Notes: a model not told the origin generated them from the sequence alone. A stretch of DNA of 64,000 nucleotides from Streptomyces sp. NRRL B-24484 (GCF_000717715.1 NZ_JOAI01000044.1:1-64000); one strand, 5' to 3'. Counted from the first letter of the stretch, positions 51,519 through 60,739 are shown. Program-made: numbers and translations.

Positions 51519-54182
51519 ATGACCGGGACGGCAGACGTGAACGTGGACAAGGGCTCCGACGAGTCCGCCACCGACCGGTCTGCGGGGCCCGAACCCGAAC
51601 CGCCGACAGTCTCGCCGCAGCGGCAGGCGCCGGGCAAGGACGGGCACGACGACGCGCAGGACGGTCGCGGGACGGCGGGTGGACCGCCCGCGCCCGAGGA
51701 GCCGCCCGGTGAGCACCTGGCCGTCGACGAGCCGCTGCTCGCCGCCCGCGCCCACCGGCCGTCGGATCTGCTGCGCTTCCTGGCGGGCGTGCTCGGCATC
51801 ATCGCCGTCTTCGTGCTCGCCCAGGTCGCCGTGTCGACCACCACCGGCATCGAGACGGACATCTCGTCCAACGCCGACAAGGTGCCCGGCATGCTGTCGA
51901 CCATCGCGGCGCTGGGCTCCAGCGTGGCGGTGCTCGCGGTGCCGCTGGCCTTCGCGGTCGAGCGGCTGATCAAGCGGGACGGCCTGCGGGTCGCCGACGG
52001 CGTGCTCGCCTCGGTGCTGGCCTACGGCGTCTCCCTGGGCATCGACTGGTGGGTCGCGGCGGGCGCCCCGCAGGCGATCCGGGACGCCCTGACCCAGGTG
52101 CCGCCCGGCAACACCGAGACGCTCACCGACCCGGTGCACGGCTACCTCGCACCGGTGATCGCCTACATGACGGCCGTCGGCATGTCGAGCCGCCCGCGCT
52201 GGCGGGTGGCGCTGTGGGTGGTGGTCGTCCTCAGCGGCGCCACCGAGCTGATCAGCGGCTACACCACACCGCTGTCGCTGCTGCTCACCGTGCTCATCGG
52301 CTGGTCGGTGGCGTACGGCACGCTGTACGCGATCGGCTCGCCGAACATCCGGCCGACCGGCAAGCACCTGATGATCGGCCTGCGCAAGGTCGGCTTCACC
52401 CCGTCCGGCGCGCACCGCGCCCCCGACGCCCCGGGCGAGACCCGCCGCTACCTGGTCACCCAGTACGAGGGCCCGCTGCTGGACGTCCACATCATCGACC
52501 GCGAGCAGCAGGCCTCCGGCTTCTTCTACCGGGCGTGGCGGCGGATAAGGCTCCGCTCGGTGGCGGTCCGCCGCAGTCCGCAGTCGCTGCGCCAGGCGCT
52601 GGAGCAGGAGGCGCTGATCGCCTACGCGGCCGCCGCCTCCGGTGCCCGCGCCCCGCAGCTGGTGGCCACCTCCGAGCTCGGCCCGGACGCCGCGATCCTG
52701 GTCTACGAGAACGTGGCCGGCCGCATCCTGGACGAGCTCCCCGACGACGAGATCCCCGACGACCTGATGGCCTCGCTCTGGGAGTCGGTCGCCTCCCTGC
52801 ACGAGCGCCGGATCGCGCACCGCCGCCTCACCGGCGAGTCCCTGCTGGTCGTCGACGAGAAGACCGGCTGCCTGGTGAACCTCTCCGGCGGCGACATCGC
52901 GGCCGGCGACCTGACGCTGCGCATCGACATCGCCCAGCTGCTCACCACCTTCGCGCTGCGGGTCGGCCCGGAGCGCTCGGTGGACGTCGCCAACCGGGTG
53001 CTCGGCGCGGACCGGGTCGCCTCCGCGCTGCCGCTGTTGCAGCCGGTCGGCCTCAGCCGCTCCACCCGGATCGACCTGCAGCGGATGACCAAGGAGCGCA
53101 AGGCCGCCGCGCAGGCGCTCGCCCTGGAGCAGGTGGCGGCCGGCGAGCGCACCCAGGAGCAGGCCGAGGAGGACATCGCGGCGGCCGGCGAGGACCTGCT
53201 GAGCCGGATCCGCCGGCAGATCCTGCAGATCGCCCCGGAGGCCCCGCTCGCCCCGGCCAAGCTGGAACGGCTCAAGCCGAAGACCCTGATCATGGTCATC
53301 GCGCTGACCTTCGCCGCCTACCTGGCGCTGACCACGATCCAGCCGGGCCAGCTCAAGCTCTCCCAGATGGACTGGGGCTGGGCCGCCCTCGCGCTGGCCG
53401 CGGCGGCCGCGACCTACGGCGCCGCGGCGATGAGCCTCACCGGCTTCGTCCCGGAGAAGCTGCCCTTCGGCCGGACGGTCGCCGCCCAGCTCGCCGGCTC
53501 CTTCGTGAAGCTGGTCGCGCCGGCCGCGATCGGCGGCATCGCGCTCAACACCCGCTACCTGCAGAAGGCCGGCATCCGCTCCGGCCAGGCGGTCGCCAGC
53601 GTCGGCGCCTCGCAGCTGGCCGGCCTCGGCGGGCACCTGCTGCTGCTGTTCAGCTTCGGCCTGATCACCGGGACGCAGAAGAACGGCGACCTCGGTGCCT
53701 CCCGCGCGGTGATCATCGGCGTGCTGTCGGCCGCGGTGCTGGCCCTGGTCGTGGCGGCCGTGGCGCCGCTGCGCCGCTTCGTGGTGACCCGGGTCCGCTC
53801 GCTGTTCTTCGGCGTCGTCCCGCGGATGCTCGACCTGATGCAGACGCCGAGCAAGCTCGTCACCGGCTTCGGCGGCATCCTGCTGCTGACCCTGTCGTTC
53901 ACCGCCTGCCTGTACGCCTCGGTGCGGGCCTTCGGCGGCGAGATGAGCTACTCGGCGGTGGCCGTGGTCTTCCTGACCGCGAACGCGGCCGGGTCGGCGA
54001 TCCCCACCCCGGGCGGCATCGGCCCGGTCGAGATCGCCCTGATCGGTGCGCTGACGGTCGGCAACGTGCCGCCGTCCGCGGCCACCCCGGCGGTCTTCCT
54101 CTACCGCCTGCTGACCTTCTGGCTGCCGGTGCTGCCCGGCTGGATCTCGTACAACGTGCTGCAGCGCAGGGGCGCGCTCTAG
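51519..54182 (+). CDS. three-part membrane protein: helices, kinase-like region, LPG-flippase domain
   Basis: 887-aa protein. Residues 1-80 are hydrophilic. Residues about 85-290 have several membrane helices (FLAGVLGIIAVFVLAQVAV first). Residues about 320-520 form a soluble region with a kinase-like order (EQEALIAYAAAASGARAPQLVA ... ILVYENVAGRILDELPDDEIPDD ... LHERRIAHRRLTGESLLV). Residues about 590-885 are a lysylphosphatidylglycerol-synthase-type transmembrane domain with TPGGIGPVEIALIGAL. It lacks the catalytic acyltransferase part of MprF. ATG 51519 has GAGGAC upstream. It may sense or move a lipid; substrate unknown. Confidence 0.82.
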   Translation: MTGTADVNVDKGSDESATDRSAGPEPEPPTVSPQRQAPGKDGHDDAQDGRGTAGGPPAPEEPPGEHLAVDEPLLAARAHRPSDLLRFLAGVLGIIAVFVLAQVAVSTTTGIETDISSNADKVPGMLSTIAALGSSVAVLAVPLAFAVERLIKRDGLRVADGVLASVLAYGVSLGIDWWVAAGAPQAIRDALTQVPPGNTETLTDPVHGYLAPVIAYMTAVGMSSRPRWRVALWVVVVLSGATELISGYTTPLSLLLTVLIGWSVAYGTLYAIGSPNIRPTGKHLMIGLRKVGFTPSGAHRAPDAPGETRRYLVTQYEGPLLDVHIIDREQQASGFFYRAWRRIRLRSVAVRRSPQSLRQALEQEALIAYAAAASGARAPQLVATSELGPDAAILVYENVAGRILDELPDDEIPDDLMASLWESVASLHERRIAHRRLTGESLLVVDEKTGCLVNLSGGDIAAGDLTLRIDIAQLLTTFALRVGPERSVDVANRVLGADRVASALPLLQPVGLSRSTRIDLQRMTKERKAAAQALALEQVAAGERTQEQAEEDIAAAGEDLLSRIRRQILQIAPEAPLAPAKLERLKPKTLIMVIALTFAAYLALTTIQPGQLKLSQMDWGWAALALAAAAATYGAAAMSLTGFVPEKLPFGRTVAAQLAGSFVKLVAPAAIGGIALNTRYLQKAGIRSGQAVASVGASQLAGLGGHLLLLFSFGLITGTQKNGDLGASRAVIIGVLSAAVLALVVAAVAPLRRFVVTRVRSLFFGVVPRMLDLMQTPSKLVTGFGGILLLTLSFTACLYASVRAFGGEMSYSAVAVVFLTANAAGSAIPTPGGIGPVEIALIGALTVGNVPPSAATPAVFLYRLLTFWLPVLPGWISYNVLQRRGAL

Positions 54183-54220
54183 CTCCTGCGCACGGCCTCC
54201 TGTGCACGGCCCCGCACGTG

Positions 54221-54261
54221 CGGAAGGGCCCGCCCGGTGTGCTGCCGGGCGGGCCCTTCCG
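54221..54261. terminator. 17-bp bidirectional terminator
   Basis: CGGAAGGGCCCGCCCGG (54221-54237) and CCGGGCGGGCCCTTCCG (54245-54261) pair perfectly, between the convergent flippase-like gene and moeZ. Confidence 0.9.
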
Positions 54262-54273
54262 TCGGTCCGGAGA

Positions 54274-55452
54274 CTAGTAGACCGGCTTCTCGGGCTCGAT
54301 CTGGTTGACCCAGCCGATCACGCCGCCGCCCAGGTGGACGGCGTCGGAGAAGCCCGCCGACTTGAGGACGGCCAGCACCTCGGCCGAGCGGACGCCCGTC
54401 TTGCAGTGCAGCACGATCTTCTTGTCCTGCGGCATCCGCTCCAGCGCGGTGCCCATCAGGAACTCGCCCTTGGGGATCAGCGTCGCGCCGGGGATGTTGA
54501 CGATCTCGTACTCGTTCGGCTCGCGGACGTCGACCAGGAAGATGTTCTCCTCGTCGTCCAGCCACTCCTTGAGCTGCTTCGAGGTGATGGTGGAGCCCGC
54601 GGCCGCGGCCTGGGCCTCCTCCGACACGACGCCGCAGAAGGCCTCGTAGTCGATCAGCTCGGTGACGGTCGGCTCGTCGCCGCAGAGCGCGCAGTTCGGG
54701 TCCTTGCGGACCTTCACCGAGCGGTACTGCATCTCCAGGGCGTCGTAGATCATCAGGCGGCCGACCAGCGGCTCGCCGACACCGGCGAGCAGCTTGATGG
54801 CCTCGGTGACCTGGATCGAGCCGATCGAGGCGCACAGCACGCCCAGCACGCCGCCCTCGGCGCAGGAGGGGACCATGCCCGGCGGCGGGGCCTCCGGGTA
54901 CAGGCAGCGGTAGCAGGGGCCGTGCTCGGCCCAGAACACGCTGGCCTGGCCGTCGAAGCGGTAGATCGAACCCCAGACGTACGGCTTGCCGAGCAGCACC
55001 GCGGCGTCGTTCACCAGGTAGCGGGTGGCGAAGTTGTCGGTGCCGTCCACGATCAGGTCGTAGCCGGAGAAGATCTCCATGACGTTGGAGTTGTCGAGCC
55101 GGTCCTCGTGCAGGATCACGTCGACGTAGGGGTTGATCTCCTTGACCGAGTCGCGGGCGGACTCGGCCTTGGAGCGGCCCACGTCGGACTGGCCGTGGAT
55201 GATCTGGCGCTGCAGGTTCGACTCGTCCACCGTGTCGAACTCGACGATGCCGAGGGTGCCGACACCCGCCGCGGCCAGGTACATCAGGGCGGGCGAACCG
55301 AGGCCGCCCGCGCCGACGCAGAGCACCTTCGCGTTCTTCAGCCGCTTCTGCCCGTCCATGCCCACGTCGGGGATGATCAGGTGGCGGGAGTACCGGCGGA
55401 CCTCGTCGACGGTGAGCTCGGCGGCCGGCTCGACCAGGGGTGGCAGCGACAC
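54274..55452 (-). CDS. moeZ: adenylyltransferase/sulfurtransferase MoeZ (MoeB-rhodanese fusion)
   Basis: 392-aa two-domain enzyme that activates ubiquitin-like sulfur carriers (MoaD, CysO, ThiS-type) by adenylation and then thiocarboxylation. The N-terminal E1-like domain has GAGGLGS (47-53), DNFATRY and two CxxC zinc pairs (CYRC, CALC). The C-terminal rhodanese domain has the persulfide loop HCKTGVRS. GTG 55452 has CGGAG seven bases upstream and gives the normal family length; an ATG 20 codons upstream is less likely. It links molybdenum cofactor (moaE in this window), cysteine and thiamine pathways. Confidence 0.94.
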   Translation of the reverse strand: MSLPPLVEPAAELTVDEVRRYSRHLIIPDVGMDGQKRLKNAKVLCVGAGGLGSPALMYLAAAGVGTLGIVEFDTVDESNLQRQIIHGQSDVGRSKAESARDSVKEINPYVDVILHEDRLDNSNVMEIFSGYDLIVDGTDNFATRYLVNDAAVLLGKPYVWGSIYRFDGQASVFWAEHGPCYRCLYPEAPPPGMVPSCAEGGVLGVLCASIGSIQVTEAIKLLAGVGEPLVGRLMIYDALEMQYRSVKVRKDPNCALCGDEPTVTELIDYEAFCGVVSEEAQAAAAGSTITSKQLKEWLDDEENIFLVDVREPNEYEIVNIPGATLIPKGEFLMGTALERMPQDKKIVLHCKTGVRSAEVLAVLKSAGFSDAVHLGGGVIGWVNQIEPEKPVY

Positions 55453-55626
55453 GGGGACTCCGATGGTCGTCAGTTCGTAGGGCTTTGCTGTGCCAACAGT
55501 GTCACGTGCCACTGCTATTCCGAGACAGCAGGTCCGTCATGTGAGATGGCCGACACCGGATGCCGAGACTGCCGCCCTTCCCCGCGATGCCGCTGGTCAC
55601 ACGGCATCCGGCGGTCCGCGGGCGGT

Positions 55627-56565
55627 TCAGACCCGACAGGCCGTTTCCAGCCAGACGTCGCCCAGGGACTCCTCCAGCGGCACCTGCGTCCGCCATCCGA
55701 GACGGTCGCGCGCGGTCCGGACGTCCGCCTGGCGCCACGGCACCGGCTCCGGCAGCGGCCGCGGCTCGCCCGCCCGGTGGTGCTCCCCGCCCTGGCTCGG
55801 CACCAGCGCCGGACGGCCGTCCTCGGCCACGATCCCCTCGAAACCCGAGGCCCGGACGAGCAGGTGCGCCGCGTCCCGGGCCCGCACCGCGTGCCCGCTG
55901 CCGATGTTGATCACGCCGGTGGCGGCCGAGACCGCGGCCGCCTGGACGGCCCGGGCGACGTCCCGGACGTCGACGAAATCCCGGTATCCGGACAGGTCCG
56001 GCATCCGCACCTGCAGCTCGTCGTGGACGAGCGCCCGCCGCAGGCCGTCCGCCAGCCGCCCGAACAGCGAGGCCGGCGGGGCGCCCGGGCCCACCACGTC
56101 GAAGACCCGCAGCACCGCGGCGTCCAGCCCGGAGGCCAGCACCAGCTCGGTGCCGGCCAGCTTGGACACCCCGTACGGCCCGACCGGCCGGGGCTCGGTG
56201 CCCTCGCCGATCGGCGCGCCCGGCTGCATGGGCCCGTACTCGGCGGCGGAGCCGATGTGCACCAGTCGGGCGGGCTCGCGGCTGCGCCGGATCGCCTCGC
56301 AGACGGTGGCCACCGCCAGCGTGTTGGAACGGATCAGCGTCCGTGAGCTGCCGTAGGTGGCACCCGCGCAGTTGATCACCACCTGGGGGGCGACCGCGTC
56401 CAGGAACCGGGACAGCGCGCCGGGGCTGCCCGCGGTCAGGTCGAAGCGGATGTCGGCCGAGTCCCGCCGGCCGAGCACGGTGACCTGCAGGTCGGGCTCG
56501 GTGAGCAGGCGGTCGGCGACCCGGCGGCCGATGAAGCCGTCGGCGCCCAGCAGCAGCACCCTCAT
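55627..56565 (-). CDS. NAD-dependent epimerase/dehydratase
   Basis: 312-aa extended SDR enzyme. The nucleotide-binding motif LLLGADGFIGRRVAD is at residues 4-18, active-site Ser in VHIGSAAEYG, and YxxxK in GPYGVSKLAG. DLSGYRDFVDVRDVA matches the nucleotide-sugar epimerase group. ATG 56565 has AAGGA upstream. It follows a membrane-protein gene and a glycosyltransferase on the same strand, so it probably makes or changes a sugar nucleotide used by that transferase. Exact substrate unknown. Confidence 0.87.
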   Translation of the reverse strand: MRVLLLGADGFIGRRVADRLLTEPDLQVTVLGRRDSADIRFDLTAGSPGALSRFLDAVAPQVVINCAGATYGSSRTLIRSNTLAVATVCEAIRRSREPARLVHIGSAAEYGPMQPGAPIGEGTEPRPVGPYGVSKLAGTELVLASGLDAAVLRVFDVVGPGAPPASLFGRLADGLRRALVHDELQVRMPDLSGYRDFVDVRDVARAVQAAAVSAATGVINIGSGHAVRARDAAHLLVRASGFEGIVAEDGRPALVPSQGGEHHRAGEPRPLPEPVPWRQADVRTARDRLGWRTQVPLEESLGDVWLETACRV

Positions 56566-56651
56566 CGGGGGGTGTCCTTCCACGAGGCCCGGCCGCACAG
56601 GGCCGGGCGGGACTACGGAATGCGTACGGATTGCGTGCGGGAGGGGCCCGG

Positions 56652-57623
56652 TCAGTCCTCCGGCGGCCCGCCCGAGGACTCCGGACTGCCGGTCCGCGGA
56701 TCGGCGAGGACCAGCCAGGTGTACGGCGCCAGCAGCGCCACGGCCGCGGCGCACAGCACCAGGTGCGGTGCCGGCCCGGTGGCCGACAGCAGCGCCAGCA
56801 CGGCGCCGACCGCGGCCGGGGCGGCCACCGCCGCGATGGTGCGGCCGCTGCGCAGCAGCACCGCGGCGAGCAGCAGCAGCACCGCGATCAGGGCCTGCAC
56901 CGGCCCGGCCGCGGCCGGTGCGTCCGCGGCGAGCGGCAGCACGGCGGCGGCCGCGCCGGCGACGGCGAACTGGGCGGCGGCGGCCACCGGCAGCAGCGGC
57001 CGCATCCGGGCCCGGTACTCGGCCAGCGTCGGCGCGGAGGCGAGGTGCCGGCGGGCCGCGTCGCGCAGCCGCCGGGAGGCGAGGTCGGCGGCGCCGGCGG
57101 CCAGGGCGAGCACGGCGGCCGGGCCGAGGCCGCCGGCCGCGGCGGGCGCCATCAGCAGCCCGGCGCCGAGGCCGTAGCCGGCCCGGGCCGCCGGACCGGC
57201 GGACGGCGCGGCCAGGGTCAGCCAGCCGACCGCGAGCAGCGCCGCGGGGACGGCCGCGACCGGGCCGACGACCTGGGACAGCCAGGGCACCGCGGCCAGC
57301 ATCCCGGCGGCCGGCAGGTGCAGCGCGGCGGTGCCGAGCGCGCGGGCGGCGTCCGGCGCCCAGGGCGCGGCGGGCGGCGCCGGGGCGGGCGGCTCGGGCC
57401 GGCGCTCCACCCGGGCGTACATCTCCTCGGCGAGCGCGAAGACGTCGGCGTGCCGGTAGCGGGCCGCGGCGGCGTCGGAGAGTCCGGCGTCCTCCAGGCC
57501 GGCGGCGATGTCCAGCGGGTCGACGGCCTGTTCGCAGAGCCGGCGGTGGTCCGCCATCAGGGCCCGGACGGGGTCGCCGGGGCGGGTGTCGGGGGGCGCC
57601 GGGGGGCGGCCCGGGCGGCTCAT
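56652..57623 (-). CDS. multi-pass membrane protein of unknown function
   Basis: 323-aa integral membrane protein. The first 90 residues are soluble, with a helical segment (RALMADHRRLCEQAVDPLDIAAGLEDAGL) and a Pro/Ala linker. The remainder holds about eight hydrophobic helices very rich in Ala, Leu and Val, ending in LAPYTWLVLADP. The ATG overlaps the glycosyltransferase stop by 4 bp (57620-57623), so the two are translationally coupled. It may form an export or anchoring component for the product of the neighbouring glycosyltransferase. No family recognised. Confidence 0.78.
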   Translation of the reverse strand: MSRPGRPPAPPDTRPGDPVRALMADHRRLCEQAVDPLDIAAGLEDAGLSDAAAARYRHADVFALAEEMYARVERRPEPPAPAPPAAPWAPDAARALGTAALHLPAAGMLAAVPWLSQVVGPVAAVPAALLAVGWLTLAAPSAGPAARAGYGLGAGLLMAPAAAGGLGPAAVLALAAGAADLASRRLRDAARRHLASAPTLAEYRARMRPLLPVAAAAQFAVAGAAAAVLPLAADAPAAAGPVQALIAVLLLLAAVLLRSGRTIAAVAAPAAVGAVLALLSATGPAPHLVLCAAAVALLAPYTWLVLADPRTGSPESSGGPPED

Positions 57624-59281
57624 CGGCTCGCCTCCGCGAGCGCACCGGGTTCGGCCCGGCCGGCGTCCGGGGCGGGACCGTCCGGCGCGGGACCGTCGGG
57701 CGCGGCGCCGTCCCGGGCGCCGGAAGGACCGCCCTCCGGCGCCGCCGGGGTCTCACGGCGGGTCTGCGGGGCAGGAACCGGCGCACCGGCGACCCAGTAC
57801 TCGGCGGGACGGGCGAAGGGCCGCATCCGCTCGGCAGCGGCCGGGAAGGCCGGCCAGCGGGAGACCAGCTCCAGGTAGATCTCGCGGAAGGCCGCGGCCT
57901 CCGGCTCCAGGGCGAAGCGCTCCTGGGCGCGCAGTCGGCCCGCGAGACCGAGCCGGGCGCGCCGCTCCTCGTCGGTGAGCAGCGCGAGGCAGGCGTCGGC
58001 GAGGGCCCGCGGGCTGCGCGGCGGCACGACCAGGCCGGCCGGGCCGAGCACCTCGGGGACGATGCCGACCTCGGTGGCGATCACCGCGCGGCCGCTGAGC
58101 ATGGCGTCGGCGAGCAGCCGGGGGCTGCGCTGGGAGAGGGCGGTGAAGACGAGGGCGCTGCCGGCCGCCCAGGCGTCGGCGGTGGCGGGCGGACGGCCGG
58201 CGAAGTCGACCGCCGCGCCGATGCCGAGCCGCCGGGCGATCGCGCGGCAGTGCGCCAGGTAGCCGGGGGCGGCCTCCTCGCCGTACATCCGCAGCCGGGC
58301 GGCGGGCAGTTCGGCGCGGACGCGGGCGAAGGCGTGCAGCATCAACTCCGGGTCGCGGCCGGGCTCCAGGGCGCCCGCCCAGACCAGGGTGGGGCGTTCG
58401 GGCTCGGCGCCGGCGGGCTCGCGCCCGGCCTCGGGGGTCGACTCGTGGACGACCCGGACGCGCTCGGGGTCGGCGCCGCAGCGTTCCTGCCAGCGCCGGT
58501 CGTAGCCGCTGCCCGGGGTGAGCACGGCGGCCTGCCGGTAGGTCTCGGCGGTGAGCTGCCGGAAGAAGGCCAGCAGCAGGGCGCGCACCGGCCAGCGGTA
58601 CGGGGCGGTGCGGTAGCCGCGGTACTGCTCGCGCAGGTGCAGCCCGTGCTCGGTGAGCACGAAGGGCACGCCGTGCAGGTGCTTGGCGATCAGGGCGGGC
58701 AGCACCGCGGGGCCGCCGCCGGCGACGTGGCAGAGGTCGGCGGAGCCGAGGCCGTTCGGCCCGGTGCCGTACCAGGGGGCGGAGAGCGGGCGGAGCAGTT
58801 GCTCCAGCAGGTCGCCGGCGACCAGGACGTCCCGGACGAGCGGCTGGCCGGCGGCGGTCTCGGCGCCGGGGGCCCGCCAGACCCGCTCCAGGGTGCGGTG
58901 GGCCTGGCCGGAGCCGAGGAAGGCGGGCAGGGCGCCGTCCTCGCGGGCGAGTTCGGCGAGGCGGTGGAGCGCCGGGGCGAAGCGGGCCCGCTCGGCGGGG
59001 TGGACCAGGGACCGGACGAGGTCCTCGTACGCAGTGGAGTAGGCGCGGCGCCGGTGCGCGGCGGGCCGTCTGCCCGCCGGGCGGCGGCCCCATATCGGCA
59101 GCTCGTGGACGGCGAGCAGGCCGCGCGGGGGCGCGCCGGCGAAGTCGGCACCGCCCCCGGAGCCGAGCAGGTAGAGCTGGAACTCGTGCTCGGCCAGCGC
59201 GCCGGCGAGTCGGCCGCACCAGCCCCCTCCCGTGCGCTGGGCGACGGAGAGGTTGCCCTCGGTGAGCAGAGCGATGCGCAC
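57620..59281 (-). CDS. GT4-family glycosyltransferase with DUF3492 N-terminal domain
   Basis: 553-aa retaining-type glycosyltransferase. The N-terminal DUF3492 half begins MRIALLTEGNLSVAQRTGGGW and includes CHVAGGGPAVLPALIAKHLHGVPFVLTEHGLHLREQYRGY, as in PelF-like enzymes. The C-terminal GT4 half includes PTLVWAGALEPGRDPELMLHAFARVR and the nucleotide-sugar region QRSPRLLADAMLSGRAVIATEVGIVPEVLG. A Pro/Ala/Gly tail of about 55 residues ends the protein. It is the first gene of a GT-membrane protein-epimerase set that likely builds a cell-surface glycan. Confidence 0.87.
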   Translation of the reverse strand: MRIALLTEGNLSVAQRTGGGWCGRLAGALAEHEFQLYLLGSGGGADFAGAPPRGLLAVHELPIWGRRPAGRRPAAHRRRAYSTAYEDLVRSLVHPAERARFAPALHRLAELAREDGALPAFLGSGQAHRTLERVWRAPGAETAAGQPLVRDVLVAGDLLEQLLRPLSAPWYGTGPNGLGSADLCHVAGGGPAVLPALIAKHLHGVPFVLTEHGLHLREQYRGYRTAPYRWPVRALLLAFFRQLTAETYRQAAVLTPGSGYDRRWQERCGADPERVRVVHESTPEAGREPAGAEPERPTLVWAGALEPGRDPELMLHAFARVRAELPAARLRMYGEEAAPGYLAHCRAIARRLGIGAAVDFAGRPPATADAWAAGSALVFTALSQRSPRLLADAMLSGRAVIATEVGIVPEVLGPAGLVVPPRSPRALADACLALLTDEERRARLGLAGRLRAQERFALEPEAAAFREIYLELVSRWPAFPAAAERMRPFARPAEYWVAGAPVPAPQTRRETPAAPEGGPSGARDGAAPDGPAPDGPAPDAGRAEPGALAEASR

Positions 59282-59699
59282 GACGACCTCCGGAACGGTG
59301 CGATGGACCTGGATTCGACGACGACGAGACAGGGAGCCTGATCACCCGGTGACGGCAATGCTCGGAAAGTCTGCGGCGGCACCCCCGGCCCGCCGTGCGG
59401 TCGGCGCGGGCCTCTCCGGGCCCGGTGCCGGCCGCCTCTCCCCCACACCTGTTCGGTCCGACAGCACGAAGGTAGAGCGGATCGCCGACAACTCCGGGAG
59501 CGCCGGCAGGCATGCCACCTGATTGAGTGAAATGCCGTGACCTGTCGCCGCCCGGCGCGTTGTGCGGGGCGTTCGAGGGCGTCGCGCGCGCCCGCGCGCA
59601 ACCTCCCGGCCGACCGCTCGCCGGTCCGGTCCGGCGAGCTGCGGCGGGGCACGACGGGGTACGGCGGGGTCGTCGCCGTCGTCGTCCGGTCCGGGCCCG
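59282..59699. other. 418-base intergenic region, no gene seen
   Basis: Between the start of the glycosyltransferase gene and the stop of the alpha/beta hydrolase, both on the minus strand. It must carry the promoter of the glycan cluster. No terminator-like perfect hairpin and no clear -35/-10 pair are visible. The AT-richer patch near 59521-59537 (GATTGAGTGAAATG) is the only compositional change. Confidence 0.5.
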
Positions 59700-60611
59700 T
59701 CAGGCCTCGGCGAGCAGCTCCCGGACGGCCCGGGCGACCTGCTGCGGGTGCTCCATCATCGCGACGTGCCCGGAGTCGGGCAGCACCAGCAGGCGCGCGT
59801 CGGGGAAGGCCTCGCAGGCCCGCTTCGCGGACCGGTACGAGACCAGCTTGTCCTTCAGGCCGTACACCAGCAGCACCGGCGCCTTGACGTGCGCGGCCTG
59901 CCGCCAGAGCGCCTGCTCGCCGCGTTCGGTGTAGGCGGCGACGATGCCGCGGGCCGAGCCGATGCTGGCCTGCAGCGCGTACGGCAGGCCGAGGCGGCGC
60001 CGGTACTCGGCGATCGCGCGCTCCCGGCGGTCGGCGGGGATGCCGTCGACGTCGGCGTAGACCAGGCGCAGCAGCTCGTCGGTGGCCTGCTCGGCGTTCC
60101 TGCCGTGGGTGGCGGCACGGCGGCGCAGCAGGGCGGGCACGCCGGGGACGGCGAGCGCCGCCGTCGGCCAGGCGCTGACCTGCGGGGGCAGCTCGGGCAG
60201 CGCCGGGGAGATCAGGGTGAGGCTGCGCACCAGGTCGGGACGGAGGGCGGCGAGCCGGACGGAGACGGCGCCGCCCAGCGAGTTGCCGAACAGGTGCACG
60301 GGCCCGCGGGCGGTCTTCTCCAGGTAGCCGATCACCGCGCGGACGTGGCCGCTGATGGTGAGGTTGCCGTCCTGCGGCGGCGCGGACCAGCCGAAGCCGG
60401 GCAGGTCGATCGCCTCGCCGGAGACCTCGTCGGCGAGCTCCGTCATGAGGTCCGACCAGTTGTCGGCGGAGCCGCCGAGGCCGTGCACGAAGAGCGCGGG
60501 CGGCAGGCCGTCCGCCGCGGGGACGCCCGGTCCGACGGCGAGCACCGCGCCCGGCACCTCGACCGTGCGGTGGGGCCCGGGCTCGCTCTGCACCTGCTGA
60601 TCAGCGCTCAT
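59700..60611 (-). CDS. alpha/beta hydrolase
   Basis: 303-aa alpha/beta-fold hydrolase. Oxyanion-hole region ALFVHGLGGSADNW is near residue 40, nucleophile elbow GNSLGG near 112 (Ser114-type), then acid region VLLVYGLKDKLVSY and catalytic His in LPDSGHVAMMEHPQQVA. Fold and lengths match esterase/lipase-like enzymes (LipV-type); substrate unknown. TACGAT (60620-60625) lies eight bases before ATG 60611, so a leaderless message is likely. It is divergent from the TetR gene. Confidence 0.9.
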   Translation of the reverse strand: MSADQQVQSEPGPHRTVEVPGAVLAVGPGVPAADGLPPALFVHGLGGSADNWSDLMTELADEVSGEAIDLPGFGWSAPPQDGNLTISGHVRAVIGYLEKTARGPVHLFGNSLGGAVSVRLAALRPDLVRSLTLISPALPELPPQVSAWPTAALAVPGVPALLRRRAATHGRNAEQATDELLRLVYADVDGIPADRRERAIAEYRRRLGLPYALQASIGSARGIVAAYTERGEQALWRQAAHVKAPVLLVYGLKDKLVSYRSAKRACEAFPDARLLVLPDSGHVAMMEHPQQVARAVRELLAEA

Positions 60612-60619
60612 GGAGGACG

Positions 60620-60625
60620 ATCGTA
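60620..60625 (-). promoter_or_regulatory. -10 box of leaderless alpha/beta hydrolase gene
   Basis: TACGAT on the minus strand, eight bases before ATG 60611. Confidence 0.4.
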
Positions 60626-60711
60626 GTGAGCGCGGGGGCCGTTTCCCCAGCACCCCGGCCCGTCTCACCCTGTGGACGGGGCGCACGCGGGTCGTATTGT
60701 GGGCTCCCGAC

Positions 60712-60739
60712 AAGCCGATTTCTGCGCTTTACTCGGCTT
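60712..60739. promoter_or_regulatory. dyad upstream of the TetR gene (candidate operator)
   Basis: AAGCCGA (60712-60718) and TCGGCTT (60733-60739) are perfect inverted arms with 14 bases between. The dyad lies between the divergent hydrolase and TetR genes and about 80 bases before the TetR start. A TAGACT -10 candidate for the TetR gene lies downstream near 60769-60774. Confidence 0.5.
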
